Positions 1 to 8,018 of a stretch of DNA of 21,859 bases are shown here, one piece after another. A program made the position numbers and the translations under genes. The stretch is taken from the NCBI GenBank assembly GCA_003446665.1, contig DMCT01000025.1, positions 1 through 21,859 of the forward strand, in the 5' to 3' direction. Origin of the DNA: Synergistaceae bacterium (GTDB taxonomy: Bacteria; Synergistota; Synergistia; Synergistales; Thermovirgaceae). A model generated the notes under the pieces. That model saw nothing but the letters and a program-made list of their open reading frames with translations. It did not search any database and had not been told where the DNA came from. Every line of letters begins with the position of its first letter. The stretch's first letter is position 1.

Positions 1-265
1 TAGAAAATTGTTTCAACACGCACCAGGATAAATAAGGTAAAGAAATATTTACTTAAATTTTAAAAAGATATCAGGACTTGCCGCGCATTTTTGGAAATAC
101 CGGATAGCGACGGAGAAAATACAAAAGAAACGTAATGATAGGTTCCTCTCTCGCGCAGCACCGAGGTTTCATGAAAAACGCAAGGGCTTTGGTGTGACTT
201 TTGAGCGAGATGAACGAGGAAAGTACAGGGTTGGGATGAAGAAATTTGAAGGGAGCTGACGAGAA
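1..265. other. Gene-free leader upstream of the first aldehyde oxidoreductase
   Basis: No convincing gene was found. The first 70 bases are strongly AT-rich and could hold a promoter, but I find no pair of -35/-10 hexamers with acceptable spacing and no clear -24/-12 element. Three very short start-to-stop runs (7 to 9 codons, beginning near 171, 210 and 236) precede the oxidoreductase and are probably chance. Unlike the leaders of the other two molybdoenzymes here, this stretch lacks the Moco-riboswitch signature: no CTCCGAG block, no GNRA hairpin and no terminal CCTCCC/GGAAAGGAGG hairpin. The likely ribosome-binding site is GGGAG at 251-255. Confidence 0.5.
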
Positions 266-2995
266 GTGATCCAGAAGCGTTTCTTTGTCAACGGGGTCGA
301 GCGCAATGTAATAGTCAACGGGGGAGATACCCTTGCGAAGGTTTTGCGGGAGCAGATGGGCCTGACGGGAACAAAAGTAGGTTGCGGGATGGGACACTGC
401 GGTGCCTGCAATGTAATCTTGAACGGGGCACTGGTTCGGTCGTGCATCTTCAAGATCAACAGGGTCAACGACGGCGATTGCGTAACTACCATAGAAGGTA
501 TCGGTTCTCCGGAGGACATGCATCCCCTGCAAAAGGCCTTTGTCAAGCACGGTGCGGCGCAGTGCGGCTTCTGCTCACCTGGTTTTATTGTTTCCGCTAA
601 AGCTCTTTTGGACACAAATCCATCCCCCACCAGGGAAGAGGTCAGGGAATGGTTCCAGGAAAACCGAAACGCCTGTCGCTGCACAGGTTACATTCCCATA
701 GTTGATGCAGTGATGGATGCGGCGAAGGTCATAAGGGGTGAAATGGAAGAAGCAAAACTTGACTTCAAACAACCCGAAGACGGGCGAATCTGGGGTACCA
801 CTTACCCGAGACCGACCGCTGTGGCCAAGGTTACAGGCACCCTCGATTATGGCGCCGACCTGGGGCTCAAGCTTCCCGAAAACGCCCTTCAGCTTGCGCT
901 TGTGCAGGCTACTGTCAGCCACGCCAACATTAAAAGCATCGATACATCGGAAGCCGAGAAAATGCCCGGAGTATACAAGGTGGTCACGCACAAGGACATC
1001 AAGGGTAAAAACCGCATAACCGGCCTCATCACTTTCCCGTCGAACAAGGGCGACGGCTGGGACAGACCGATACTTTGCGACGAAAAAGTCTTTCAGTTCG
1101 GTGATGCCATAGCCATAGTGTGCGCCGACACTTACGATAACGCCTGTGCTGCCGCCGGAAAAGTCAAAGTCGATCTAGAGGTCCTGCCTGCCTACATGAG
1201 CGCTCCGGCAGCTATGGCCGAAGATGCTTTGGAGATACACCCGGGAACGCCGAACATTTACTACATCCAGAATCTCGAAAAGGGCGAACCCACCCGTCCC
1301 ATTTTCGAAAAGGCACCTTACGTGGTGGAAGACGATTTCTACGTCCAGAGACAACCTCACATGACCATCGAACCAGACGTAGGTTTTGCCTATATGGATG
1401 ATGACGGGGTCCTCAAGATCCACTCGAAGACCATAGGGGCTCATTTGCACCTTTTTATGATAGCTCCGGGCCTCGGGCTTGAGCCCGACAAGATAGCCCT
1501 GGTGTCCAACCCCATGGGAGGCACCTTCGGATACAAGTTCAGCCCCACCATGGAGGCGTTGGTCGGAGCCGCGGCCCTGGCCACGGGCAGGCCCTGTTTC
1601 CTCAGGTACAACTATTTCCAGCACATGACCTACACGGGCAAACGATCTCCTTTCTTCGTGAATATAAAATTTGCCGCCGACGAGGAAGGTAAACTGATGG
1701 CCATGGAGACGGACTACAACGTTGACCACGGCCCCTATTCGGAGTTTGGCGATCTCCTCACCTTGCGTGGTGCGCAGTTTATGGGTGCGGGGTACAACAT
1801 TCCCAATATCAAGGGGACGGGCAGAACGGTTTGCACCAACCACGCCTGGGGCTCAGCCTTCAGAGCCTACGGTTCACCGCAATCCCTTTACTCATCGGAA
1901 CTTCTGATGGACGAGCTGGCCGAAAAGATCGGAATGGACCCCTGGGAGATCCGCTATAAAAATTGTTACCGACCTGGTTCGACGAACCCGAGCGGTCAGG
2001 AGCCTGAAGTCTTCAGCTACCCGGAAATGCTGGAGGCGATAAAACCAAGATACGAGGAAGCCAGGGAAAGAGCGAAAAAAGAATCTACCGACAAGATCAA
2101 AAAAGGAGTAGGACTATCATTGGGTTGTTACGGCTCCGGTCTTGATGGCCCCGACAGCTCCGAAGCCTGGGCCGTTCTCAATCCCGACGACACGGTTACC
2201 ATCGTGGCAGCCTGGGAGGACCATGGACAAGGAGCGGATATGGGTATGGTAGGTACAGCCCATGAAGCGTTGCGGCCCATGGGTATAACGCCTGACCGGA
2301 TTCGCTTTACCTGGCCCGATACGTCCAGAACGCCGAATTCGGGGCCTTCGGGTGGATCCCGTCAACAGGTGATGACTGGAAGCGCCATTCGCATCGCGTG
2401 CAAGGAGATGCTGGATTCGCTCCGCAAACCCGACGGATCCTACATGAACCATGCAGAAGCCATAGAGTCTGGGAAACCCCTTAAATACGTGGGCAAGTAT
2501 ACCGTTCCTGGTGTGGCCTGCGACGAAAAAGGTCAGGGCAAACCTTTCGTGGTCTACATGTACGGGGTTTTTCTTGCGGAAGTCTCTGTTAATACCGAGA
2601 CGGGGAAGGTTACCGTGGACAAAATGACCCTCATGGCTGATATAGGCAAAGTCAACAATCGCCTGGTTACCGACGGCCAGATATACGGCGGAATGGCTCA
2701 AGGGATAGGTCTTGCGCTGTCGGAGGATTTCGAGGACATAAATAAACACTCCACACTGGTGGGGGCTGGTTTCCCGTACATCAAGGACATAGCTGATAAC
2801 ATGGAGATAGTCTATTTCGAGAACTATCCCAGGGAATTCGGTCCCTTCGGTGCTGCGGGCGTAGGGGAGTTACCGCTGACCAGTCCCCATGCCGCGATTG
2901 GAAACGCCATCTATAACGCCTGCGGTGTAAGGGTCCACCGTCTGCCAGCCTATCCGGAGAAGATCCTCGCCGGACTAAAGGGCGAACGGGTTTAA
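266..2995 (+). CDS. mop: Aldehyde oxidoreductase, D. gigas Mop type (xanthine oxidase family)
   Basis: Cytoplasmic molybdenum hydroxylase expected to oxidise aldehydes to carboxylic acids using a molybdopterin-cytosine-dinucleotide cofactor and two [2Fe-2S] clusters. It has 909 residues, against 907 in the D. gigas enzyme as I recall it, and aligns almost without gaps. Visible are the plant-ferredoxin-type cluster cysteines C40, C45, C48 and C60, then C100, C103, C137 and C139 of the second cluster. Next come the molybdenum domains, with GGTFGYKF near 418-425, FRAYG near 532-536 and the catalytic Glu in GVGE near 868. The substrate-channel residues known from D. gigas (F425, F494, L497, Y535) are all kept. 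There is no FAD domain, so electrons must leave to a separate acceptor. The start is GTG, chosen because MIQK matches the family N-terminus and GGGAG lies 10 bases upstream. A terminator-like hairpin separates it from the next gene. Confidence 0.95.
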   Translation: MIQKRFFVNGVERNVIVNGGDTLAKVLREQMGLTGTKVGCGMGHCGACNVILNGALVRSCIFKINRVNDGDCVTTIEGIGSPEDMHPLQKAFVKHGAAQCGFCSPGFIVSAKALLDTNPSPTREEVREWFQENRNACRCTGYIPIVDAVMDAAKVIRGEMEEAKLDFKQPEDGRIWGTTYPRPTAVAKVTGTLDYGADLGLKLPENALQLALVQATVSHANIKSIDTSEAEKMPGVYKVVTHKDIKGKNRITGLITFPSNKGDGWDRPILCDEKVFQFGDAIAIVCADTYDNACAAAGKVKVDLEVLPAYMSAPAAMAEDALEIHPGTPNIYYIQNLEKGEPTRPIFEKAPYVVEDDFYVQRQPHMTIEPDVGFAYMDDDGVLKIHSKTIGAHLHLFMIAPGLGLEPDKIALVSNPMGGTFGYKFSPTMEALVGAAALATGRPCFLRYNYFQHMTYTGKRSPFFVNIKFAADEEGKLMAMETDYNVDHGPYSEFGDLLTLRGAQFMGAGYNIPNIKGTGRTVCTNHAWGSAFRAYGSPQSLYSSELLMDELAEKIGMDPWEIRYKNCYRPGSTNPSGQEPEVFSYPEMLEAIKPRYEEARERAKKESTDKIKKGVGLSLGCYGSGLDGPDSSEAWAVLNPDDTVTIVAAWEDHGQGADMGMVGTAHEALRPMGITPDRIRFTWPDTSRTPNSGPSGGSRQQVMTGSAIRIACKEMLDSLRKPDGSYMNHAEAIESGKPLKYVGKYTVPGVACDEKGQGKPFVVYMYGVFLAEVSVNTETGKVTVDKMTLMADIGKVNNRLVTDGQIYGGMAQGIGLALSEDFEDINKHSTLVGAGFPYIKDIADNMEIVYFENYPREFGPFGAAGVGELPLTSPHAAIGNAIYNACGVRVHRLPAYPEKILAGLKGERV

Positions 2996-3010
2996 CAGCG
3001 TTACCGCCTG

Positions 3011-3047
3011 TGCTGCCCCGACTCACCATGAGCCGGGGCAGCATTTT
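3011..3047 (+). terminator. Strong hairpin with short T run after the first oxidoreductase
   Basis: Ten perfect base pairs join 3011-3020 (TGCTGCCCCG) to 3034-3043. After one mismatch the stem continues with 3022-3025 against 3029-3032 and a three-base loop. TTTT follows at 3044-3047. This is a good rho-independent terminator, although the T run is short. It lies before the next gene, whose ribosome-binding site begins near 3067, so it probably limits read-through and makes the oxidoreductase more abundant than the downstream proteins. Confidence 0.75.
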
Positions 3048-3076
3048 GAATTTGCCTGGTACTTTTGGAGGTGCAC

Positions 3077-5287
3077 ATGGAACGTAATGAACTCAGGGAT
3101 CTGGAGCGGCGCTGTATCCAGGAAGAGCTTCCCTACTGCCAGGCAGCGTGCCCACTCAAGGTCGATGTGCGCGCTTTCTGTGCCGCCATGGCGGAAAGGC
3201 GGTTTGACGAAGCTAAAAAGGTACTCTCGAAAGCGATGTCCTTTCCTGAAATACTTGGCCGTATTTGTGACCATCCCTGTGAGGATGCATGCGTCCTCTC
3301 TAAAAAAGGTGGAGCTATTTCTTTGGGGAAGCTTGAACGTGAGTGCCTGATGCGTTCCGGTGAGAGTAAGCCCCCATTGCGGTTTCCTTCCACCGGTAAA
3401 TTGGTAAGCATCTACGGCGGGGGGCTTTCTTCGATTACTTGTGCCTTCGAGCTTGCAAAAAAAAGGTATGGCGTGAAGATGGTTTTTGAAGGCGACATTC
3501 CTGGAGGCAGGTTGTTATCGTTGCCGGAAGAGGTTCTTCCAGAGGAAATACTGGTCAAGGTGTGGGATGTTCTGGAAAAAACGGGTGCGATTAGATCCTC
3601 CGGAGTCGACCCTCTCAAAAAGGGGCTTCAGGAAGGCGAAGTGGCCTACATAGGTGTCGATGACCCCTTGTGGTCAGATTCCCTTGCCGTGGAAGATGTC
3701 GATCCCGTTACCTACGAAACTTCGGCAAAAGGCGTTTTCGGCGGCGGTTTCGTCCGCAACGGTAAACACTCACCCGTTTGGGAGGCTGCGGACGGGAAAC
3801 GTGCTGCCAATTCGATCGATAGGTTTCTGCAGGGGGCTTCCCTGACTTCGGGAAGGGAGCGCGAGATCTCCCTGGAAACAAAACTTTTTACACCCCTGGA
3901 TGACGTACCTTCCCTTCCGCCCAGTAACGATCTCGTGGAAGAGGCTCGAAGGTGTATTGGCTGTGAATGTCGCTATTGTGTGCGTGAATGTGTTTTTCTT
4001 GGAAAGTACAAAGGGTATCCCAAGACATACGCCCGGGAAATATATAACAATTTCGCGATAGTCCAGGGTTCCCGCACGGCCAACAAAAAGATCAATTCCT
4101 GTGCCCTGTGCGGTCTTTGCGAGATACTGTGTCCCAACGATTTTCCCATGGCCGAGTTGTGCCGTTCCGCCAGAGAACAAATGGTGGATAAAGACATCAT
4201 GCCGCCCTCGGTCCACGAGTTTGCCCTTTTGGACATGGATCACGCCAATTCCCCCTGGGCTGCGGGGTGGCGGCCGGGCAAAAGGGCAACTCGAGCCGTC
4301 TTTTTTCCCGGTTGCCAGCTAGGTGCCGCGATGCCCGACCAAACGCAAAAGCTGATCGAACACCTGTATGGCCTCTTCGAGGGGGATATGGGTCTGCTTC
4401 TTGGTTGTTGCGGCGCTCCCGCCTGGTGGTCGGGCAGGAAAAAAAGTGTTGAAGAAGTCGTGGGAAATATAGGAAAAACGCTGGAGTCGGAAGGGAATCC
4501 GATATTGATACTCGCTTGTTCATCCTGTGATGAAGTGTTTAGTAAATTTCTCCCTCATGTACCAAGGGTTTCCGTCTGGCAGATTTTGCTGGAAAAAGGA
4601 CTTCCGGATGGGAAAACCCAAAAAAGTCCTCTTGCCCTCCACGACCCCTGTACAACCAGGTTGAATGGCGATTGGCAGGCCGCCGTGAGGCAAATTTTGC
4701 AAACACTGGGACAAGAATTCGAGGAACTGGATTTCGGGAGAGAAAGGACACGCTGTTGTGGCTACGGCGGGCTTCAAGTCATGGCTGATCCAGATCTTGC
4801 GAAGGATGGCGTGCGTCGCAGGCTCAGTGAGAGCGAAAATGATTTTTTGGCATACTGCGCCATGTGTCGTGAAAGCCTTGCCGGTTCAGGTAAGAGGGTA
4901 CTACACCTCCTGGACCTTTTGTTCCCGCTTCCTTTTGAAGCAGGTAGTACCGGTTTTTCGAAACGACAATGGAACAGAAAAAGACTTCGCGAAAAACTCC
5001 TGGGCCCCTGCGGCCTCTCCAGAGAACCATGGGAAGGTCTTGTCATTACCGTCCCAGAGGATGTTCGGGAAAAACTCGAAGAGCGCCACATCCTGGACAG
5101 TGACATTATGTATACCCTTTGGCAAGCACAAGAAAGCGGCATGTTCCTGATATCTCCTGAAGACACCAGGCTGGCTTCCTCGAGGAGGGGAAACGTTACT
5201 TTTTGGGTGGAGTACCGACCGGAAGAGGATTCCTTTTTTATAATCAACGCCTGGAGCCACAGAATGACCGTGGAGCTTATGTCATGA
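3077..5287 (+). CDS. GltD-like / ferredoxin / CCG-domain fusion (DVU1558-type pyridine nucleotide-disulfide oxidoreductase/dicluster-binding protein)
   Basis: A 736-residue multi-cluster redox protein. The N-terminus resembles the Fe-S domain of glutamate synthase small subunit (C13, C21, C25, then C64, C68, C72). Residues 108-255 look like a shortened GltD flavin domain: IYGGGLSS replaces the usual dinucleotide-binding motif, and a remnant of the C-terminal FAD motif is seen near 232-252. Two ferredoxin-type motifs follow (C293, C296, C298, C301, C305; C342, C345, C348, C352). Then come two HdrB-like CCG modules (C413, C444-C445, C481-C484; C525, C560-C561, C594-C597) whose spacings fit the family pattern. 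About 120 C-terminal residues are unrecognised. ATG at 3077 is preferred, with GGAGGT at 3067-3072. Its likely role is electron transfer between the aldehyde oxidoreductase and another carrier, or thiol/disulfide chemistry. It overlaps the next gene as ATGA. Confidence 0.85.
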   Translation: MERNELRDLERRCIQEELPYCQAACPLKVDVRAFCAAMAERRFDEAKKVLSKAMSFPEILGRICDHPCEDACVLSKKGGAISLGKLERECLMRSGESKPPLRFPSTGKLVSIYGGGLSSITCAFELAKKRYGVKMVFEGDIPGGRLLSLPEEVLPEEILVKVWDVLEKTGAIRSSGVDPLKKGLQEGEVAYIGVDDPLWSDSLAVEDVDPVTYETSAKGVFGGGFVRNGKHSPVWEAADGKRAANSIDRFLQGASLTSGREREISLETKLFTPLDDVPSLPPSNDLVEEARRCIGCECRYCVRECVFLGKYKGYPKTYAREIYNNFAIVQGSRTANKKINSCALCGLCEILCPNDFPMAELCRSAREQMVDKDIMPPSVHEFALLDMDHANSPWAAGWRPGKRATRAVFFPGCQLGAAMPDQTQKLIEHLYGLFEGDMGLLLGCCGAPAWWSGRKKSVEEVVGNIGKTLESEGNPILILACSSCDEVFSKFLPHVPRVSVWQILLEKGLPDGKTQKSPLALHDPCTTRLNGDWQAAVRQILQTLGQEFEELDFGRERTRCCGYGGLQVMADPDLAKDGVRRRLSESENDFLAYCAMCRESLAGSGKRVLHLLDLLFPLPFEAGSTGFSKRQWNRKRLREKLLGPCGLSREPWEGLVITVPEDVREKLEERHILDSDIMYTLWQAQESGMFLISPEDTRLASSRRGNVTFWVEYRPEEDSFFIINAWSHRMTVELMS

Positions 5288-5499
5288 AAAACGGAACGGA
5301 TCTTGGATTTCACGATGAGACGAAATGGCGGTGCAGTTGCGGCAACAGTCTCACGCTGAATAAAGTTGCCGCGCGCTATCTCGGCAGCCGTTTTGAGATA
5401 GAGCTTCCTGCCTGCGTCAAGTGCGGCTTTATACTTGTCCCCGAATCTCTTGCTGTGGGCAGGATGCTCGAAGTGGAGAAAATACTGGAGGACAAGTAA
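5284..5499 (+). CDS. Small four-cysteine protein (DVU1557-type redox protein)
   Basis: A 71-residue protein with C17-x-C19 near the N-terminus and C44-x2-C47 in the middle, suggesting one zinc-ribbon or rubredoxin-like metal site. No signal peptide or membrane segment is seen. A longer reading starting upstream is possible, but ATG at 5284 overlaps the preceding stop codon as ATGA, the usual sign of translational coupling. The stop codon in turn overlaps the next start as TAATG. Its position fits the conserved small gene that I recall as the DVU1557 family redox protein. Its function is unknown; a small electron carrier or a metal-binding accessory for the neighbouring enzymes are both possible. 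Confidence 0.8.
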   Translation: MKNGTDLGFHDETKWRCSCGNSLTLNKVAARYLGSRFEIELPACVKCGFILVPESLAVGRMLEVEKILEDK

Positions 5500-6155
5500 T
5501 GCCATTGCCATTTGAACACCCCGAATGGTCGGCCGTCATGGGCGAGACCATGCACCCTGGAGGCGAAGCGCTCTCCAGAAGACTTTTGTCTTTTTGTGCC
5601 TTCGCGCCCAAAAAGAGAGTCCTGGACGCGGGTTGCGGGGCCGGAGCCACCCTTGAACTCCTGGTAAAAGAAGGCCTGGAAGCCGTAGGAGTGGACCATT
5701 CCAAAGAACGGCTAATTCTTGCTCAACAGAAGGGGCCGACAATAAAGGGAGACCTCGCGAAACTTCCTTTCGAAAACGAGTCGTTCGACGGCGCTATCTG
5801 TGAATGCGTCCTCTCTCAACAAGAAAACCTGCTCACGGTTTTGGCGGAGCTTTCAAGGGTTTTGAAAGATGGGGGGATTTTGGGAATTACGGACCTCTAT
5901 TTACTTACGGACTCCTGCGGCAGAACGCCAGGAGAAAAGGGTTCCTGTGCAAATGGAGCAAGACCGAGGGAAGAAATGGTAGATGCATTCCGTTTGCAGG
6001 GGTTGGAGTCTTTCTTTTTCGAGGATCACCCGGGGGCGCTCAGAGAATGTGCAGCCAGGCTTGTTTGGTACGGCATCATGACCGCCCCGAAAAAAACGTG
6101 CCGCAGATTGGGATACGGTCTTTGGTTGTGTCGAAAGGCCTCCGCAACTAAATGA
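5499..6155 (+). CDS. Class I SAM-dependent methyltransferase (DVU1556 type)
   Basis: A 218-residue soluble protein with a Rossmann methyltransferase core. Motif I is VLDAGCGAG at residues 41-49, an acidic residue ends strand 2 (VGVDHS, D65), and GDLAKLPFENESFDG near 83-97 matches motifs II/III of UbiE-like enzymes. C100 and C102 lie in CECVLS, where most relatives have an ordinary hydrophobic stretch. I recall selenocysteine-containing members in this cluster family, and C102 could be the equivalent site, but that is memory-based. The start ATG overlaps the previous stop as TAATG. The substrate is unknown; the company of a radical SAM enzyme and an acyl-activating ligase suggests a small molecule or enzyme-bound cofactor rather than ubiquinone or menaquinone. 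Confidence 0.85.
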   Translation: MPLPFEHPEWSAVMGETMHPGGEALSRRLLSFCAFAPKKRVLDAGCGAGATLELLVKEGLEAVGVDHSKERLILAQQKGPTIKGDLAKLPFENESFDGAICECVLSQQENLLTVLAELSRVLKDGGILGITDLYLLTDSCGRTPGEKGSCANGARPREEMVDAFRLQGLESFFFEDHPGALRECAARLVWYGIMTAPKKTCRRLGYGLWLCRKASATK

Positions 6156-6216
6156 AAAAGTTGGGAAGAAGCGGCGACCATGTAGCTTGCAAACTATGGT
6201 TTAAGGGGAAAGAAAG

Positions 6217-6675
6217 GTGGATGATATGCAGGACCTTGAGAGTGCCGTCATGGAGTGGGGACAGCAGGGGTTTTGCTGCTCCCAAATAATGTTGTTGGCC
6301 GGTTTGGCATTTACGGAAAAAGAAGACAGTGACATGATCGCCGCTATGAACGGTCTTTGTCGGGGAGGCTTTTCCCGTCGTTGCACCTGTGGTGCCTTGA
6401 CAGGTGCCCTTTGTCTCATGGGGTTTTATGCAGGCAAAGGCTCGCCTGCGGAGGAGCGTGATCCCAGGCTCGAGGTGATGGCCACGGAACTCCAGGACTG
6501 GTTTGCAAAAAAATGGGGAGCTGACGGACAGCTTGTCGGTTGCGGCGATATCCTGGGCTACGTGGTCGAACCGGAACCCGGCAGGTGTTATCCGATGGTT
6601 CTTGAAACGCTTGTTAAAACGCTGCAGCTTCTGGAAGAACATGACTTCGACGTTCGTAAAGGACGTTCCAGCTGA
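6217..6675 (+). CDS. C-GCAxxG-C-C family protein (DVU1555 type)
   Basis: A 152-residue cysteine-rich protein of the C-GCAxxG-C-C family (putative redox-active or metal-binding). Visible cysteines are the pair C20-C21, C48, C56 and C58 directly before GALTG, C66, C109 and C124. The CGALTGALCLMG segment is the family core. No signal peptide is seen. The start is uncertain: GTG at 6217 has AAGGGG 8 bases upstream, while ATG at 6226 has AAAGGTGG close by. The 61-base gap before it is the longest between the fusion gene and the ligase gene, so it may rely on its own ribosome-binding site. Its stop overlaps the next start as TGATG. The biochemical role of the family is not established; such proteins often sit beside Fe-S or molybdenum enzymes. 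Confidence 0.82.
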   Translation: MDDMQDLESAVMEWGQQGFCCSQIMLLAGLAFTEKEDSDMIAAMNGLCRGGFSRRCTCGALTGALCLMGFYAGKGSPAEERDPRLEVMATELQDWFAKKWGADGQLVGCGDILGYVVEPEPGRCYPMVLETLVKTLQLLEEHDFDVRKGRSS

Positions 6676-8018
6676 TGGAAGTTCTCCGCCACACCAACAG
6701 CCTTTGCCCTGTTTGCCTGAAACGCATCACCGCCGTTTTGGAAAAGGATGGCGGGGACGTTTATCTGCGTAAACTTTGCCCGGATCACGGGGATTTTTCC
6801 TGTGTCCTATGGAGAGGGAAACCGGACTTCGAGGAATGGACTTCCAGGCGTTTCCCGCTTTCTGGCCCGCAGGACAAACCTGAAAACGCATGCCCGGAAT
6901 CTTGCGGACTTTGCGGGGAACACAAACAGAAAAGCTGTACCGTTATCCTGGAGGTCACTGAAAACTGTCAACTGAAATGTCCGGTCTGTTTTGCCGACGC
7001 GGGAAGCCCCCGTGAGGCGGGTTTCGACTTTCTTGCCGGAATGCTGGGCGATATACGTCGAAAGGCCCCGGAAGCCATTCTACAAATTTCAGGTGGAGAA
7101 CCAACCCTGCGTGACGATATTTGTGATCTGGTCGGCCTCGCTTCGGAGCTTGAATACCCTGGCCTTCAGCTCAACACGAACGGTCTTCGACTTGCCGAGG
7201 AGCCGGGTTTCGCTTCGTGTTTGAAAAAAGCCGGGTTAGGTTGGGTTTTTTTGCAATTCGACGGCCTCCGCGAAAGTACCCATATCGCTCTTAGGGGGCG
7301 TTCTCTTCGATCGGCCAAGGAACAGGCTATACGAGCCTGCGAAGAGTCCGGGCTGGGTGTCGTGCTCGTGCCGACTTTGGTCCCGGGAATCAACGATGAC
7401 GAAATGGGAGACATAATCCGCTTCGCTCTTGAAAAATTCCCCGTCGTGCGAGGGGTGCATTTCCAGCCGATAAGCTATTTCGGACGGTTTCCAGGACCGC
7501 CGGCCGACGAAAACAGGATCACTCTTCCCGAAGTGATGAACGGACTGGTAGAACAGACGGGTGGTATGACTAAACTGTCTCATTTCCATCCTTCCAGATG
7601 TGAACACGAGCGGTGTTCCTTCAGGGGCGTGTATCTAGTGGAAAAACCTGAACGCATAACGCCTGTTGGAAGCGGAGCCTGCTGCTTTGGGAGCAGCACA
7701 GCCGAAGAAGGGGCGAAAAGCGCAATAGAGAGCATTCGTCGCCGTTGGGGGGCAGATGTCGCTTCCGTTTATCCCGCGAAATATTCGACGAACTCGGCGG
7801 AAAGCGAAATCGAAGATGCCTTTGAAAGGTTTATTCGCATTTACGAAAGAGGCAGTTTCAGCATAAGCGCCATGGCTTTTCAGGATGCCGAAAACCTCGA
7901 CCTGGAACGGTTGCGTTTCTGCTGTGTTCACGTTGCTTCTCACGACGGGAGGTTAGTTCCCTTTTGCGCCTGGAATCTTACGGGCAGGGATGGCAGGACC
8001 TTGCATCGATGCCGATAG
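6675..8018 (+). CDS. trsS: Radical SAM protein of the TrsS / tetraether-lipid-synthase-like family (DVU1554 type)
   Basis: A 447-residue radical SAM enzyme. The SAM-cluster motif C98-x3-C102-x2-C105 is followed by SGGEPTLR near 130-137. Before the core lie C11-x2-C14 with C35PDHG, a rubredoxin-like site, and then C73, C77, C80 and C88 in a CPESCGLC...C pattern. After the core are GACCFG and, near the C-terminus, FCCVH and PFCAWN. This arrangement is that of the family containing archaeal tetraether lipid synthase (MJ0619 type), which carries extra Fe-S clusters and a mononuclear iron site and joins unactivated carbons. I recall the bacterial relatives in this cluster as radical SAM (seleno)protein TrsS; this copy uses cysteine. 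ATG overlaps the previous stop. The substrate is unknown; lipid coupling need not apply here. Confidence 0.85.
   Translation: MEVLRHTNSLCPVCLKRITAVLEKDGGDVYLRKLCPDHGDFSCVLWRGKPDFEEWTSRRFPLSGPQDKPENACPESCGLCGEHKQKSCTVILEVTENCQLKCPVCFADAGSPREAGFDFLAGMLGDIRRKAPEAILQISGGEPTLRDDICDLVGLASELEYPGLQLNTNGLRLAEEPGFASCLKKAGLGWVFLQFDGLRESTHIALRGRSLRSAKEQAIRACEESGLGVVLVPTLVPGINDDEMGDIIRFALEKFPVVRGVHFQPISYFGRFPGPPADENRITLPEVMNGLVEQTGGMTKLSHFHPSRCEHERCSFRGVYLVEKPERITPVGSGACCFGSSTAEEGAKSAIESIRRRWGADVASVYPAKYSTNSAESEIEDAFERFIRIYERGSFSISAMAFQDAENLDLERLRFCCVHVASHDGRLVPFCAWNLTGRDGRTLHRCR

Noticed and set aside
171..256. Three mini reading frames before the first oxidoreductase, possible leader peptides
   Set aside because: Only 7 to 9 codons each, no runs of regulatory codons and no attenuator hairpin; likely chance.
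7964..8008. TTG start extending the ligase by 15 residues
   Set aside because: It would lengthen the overlap with the radical SAM gene to 55 bases, with no conserved residues gained; ATG at 8009 is better.
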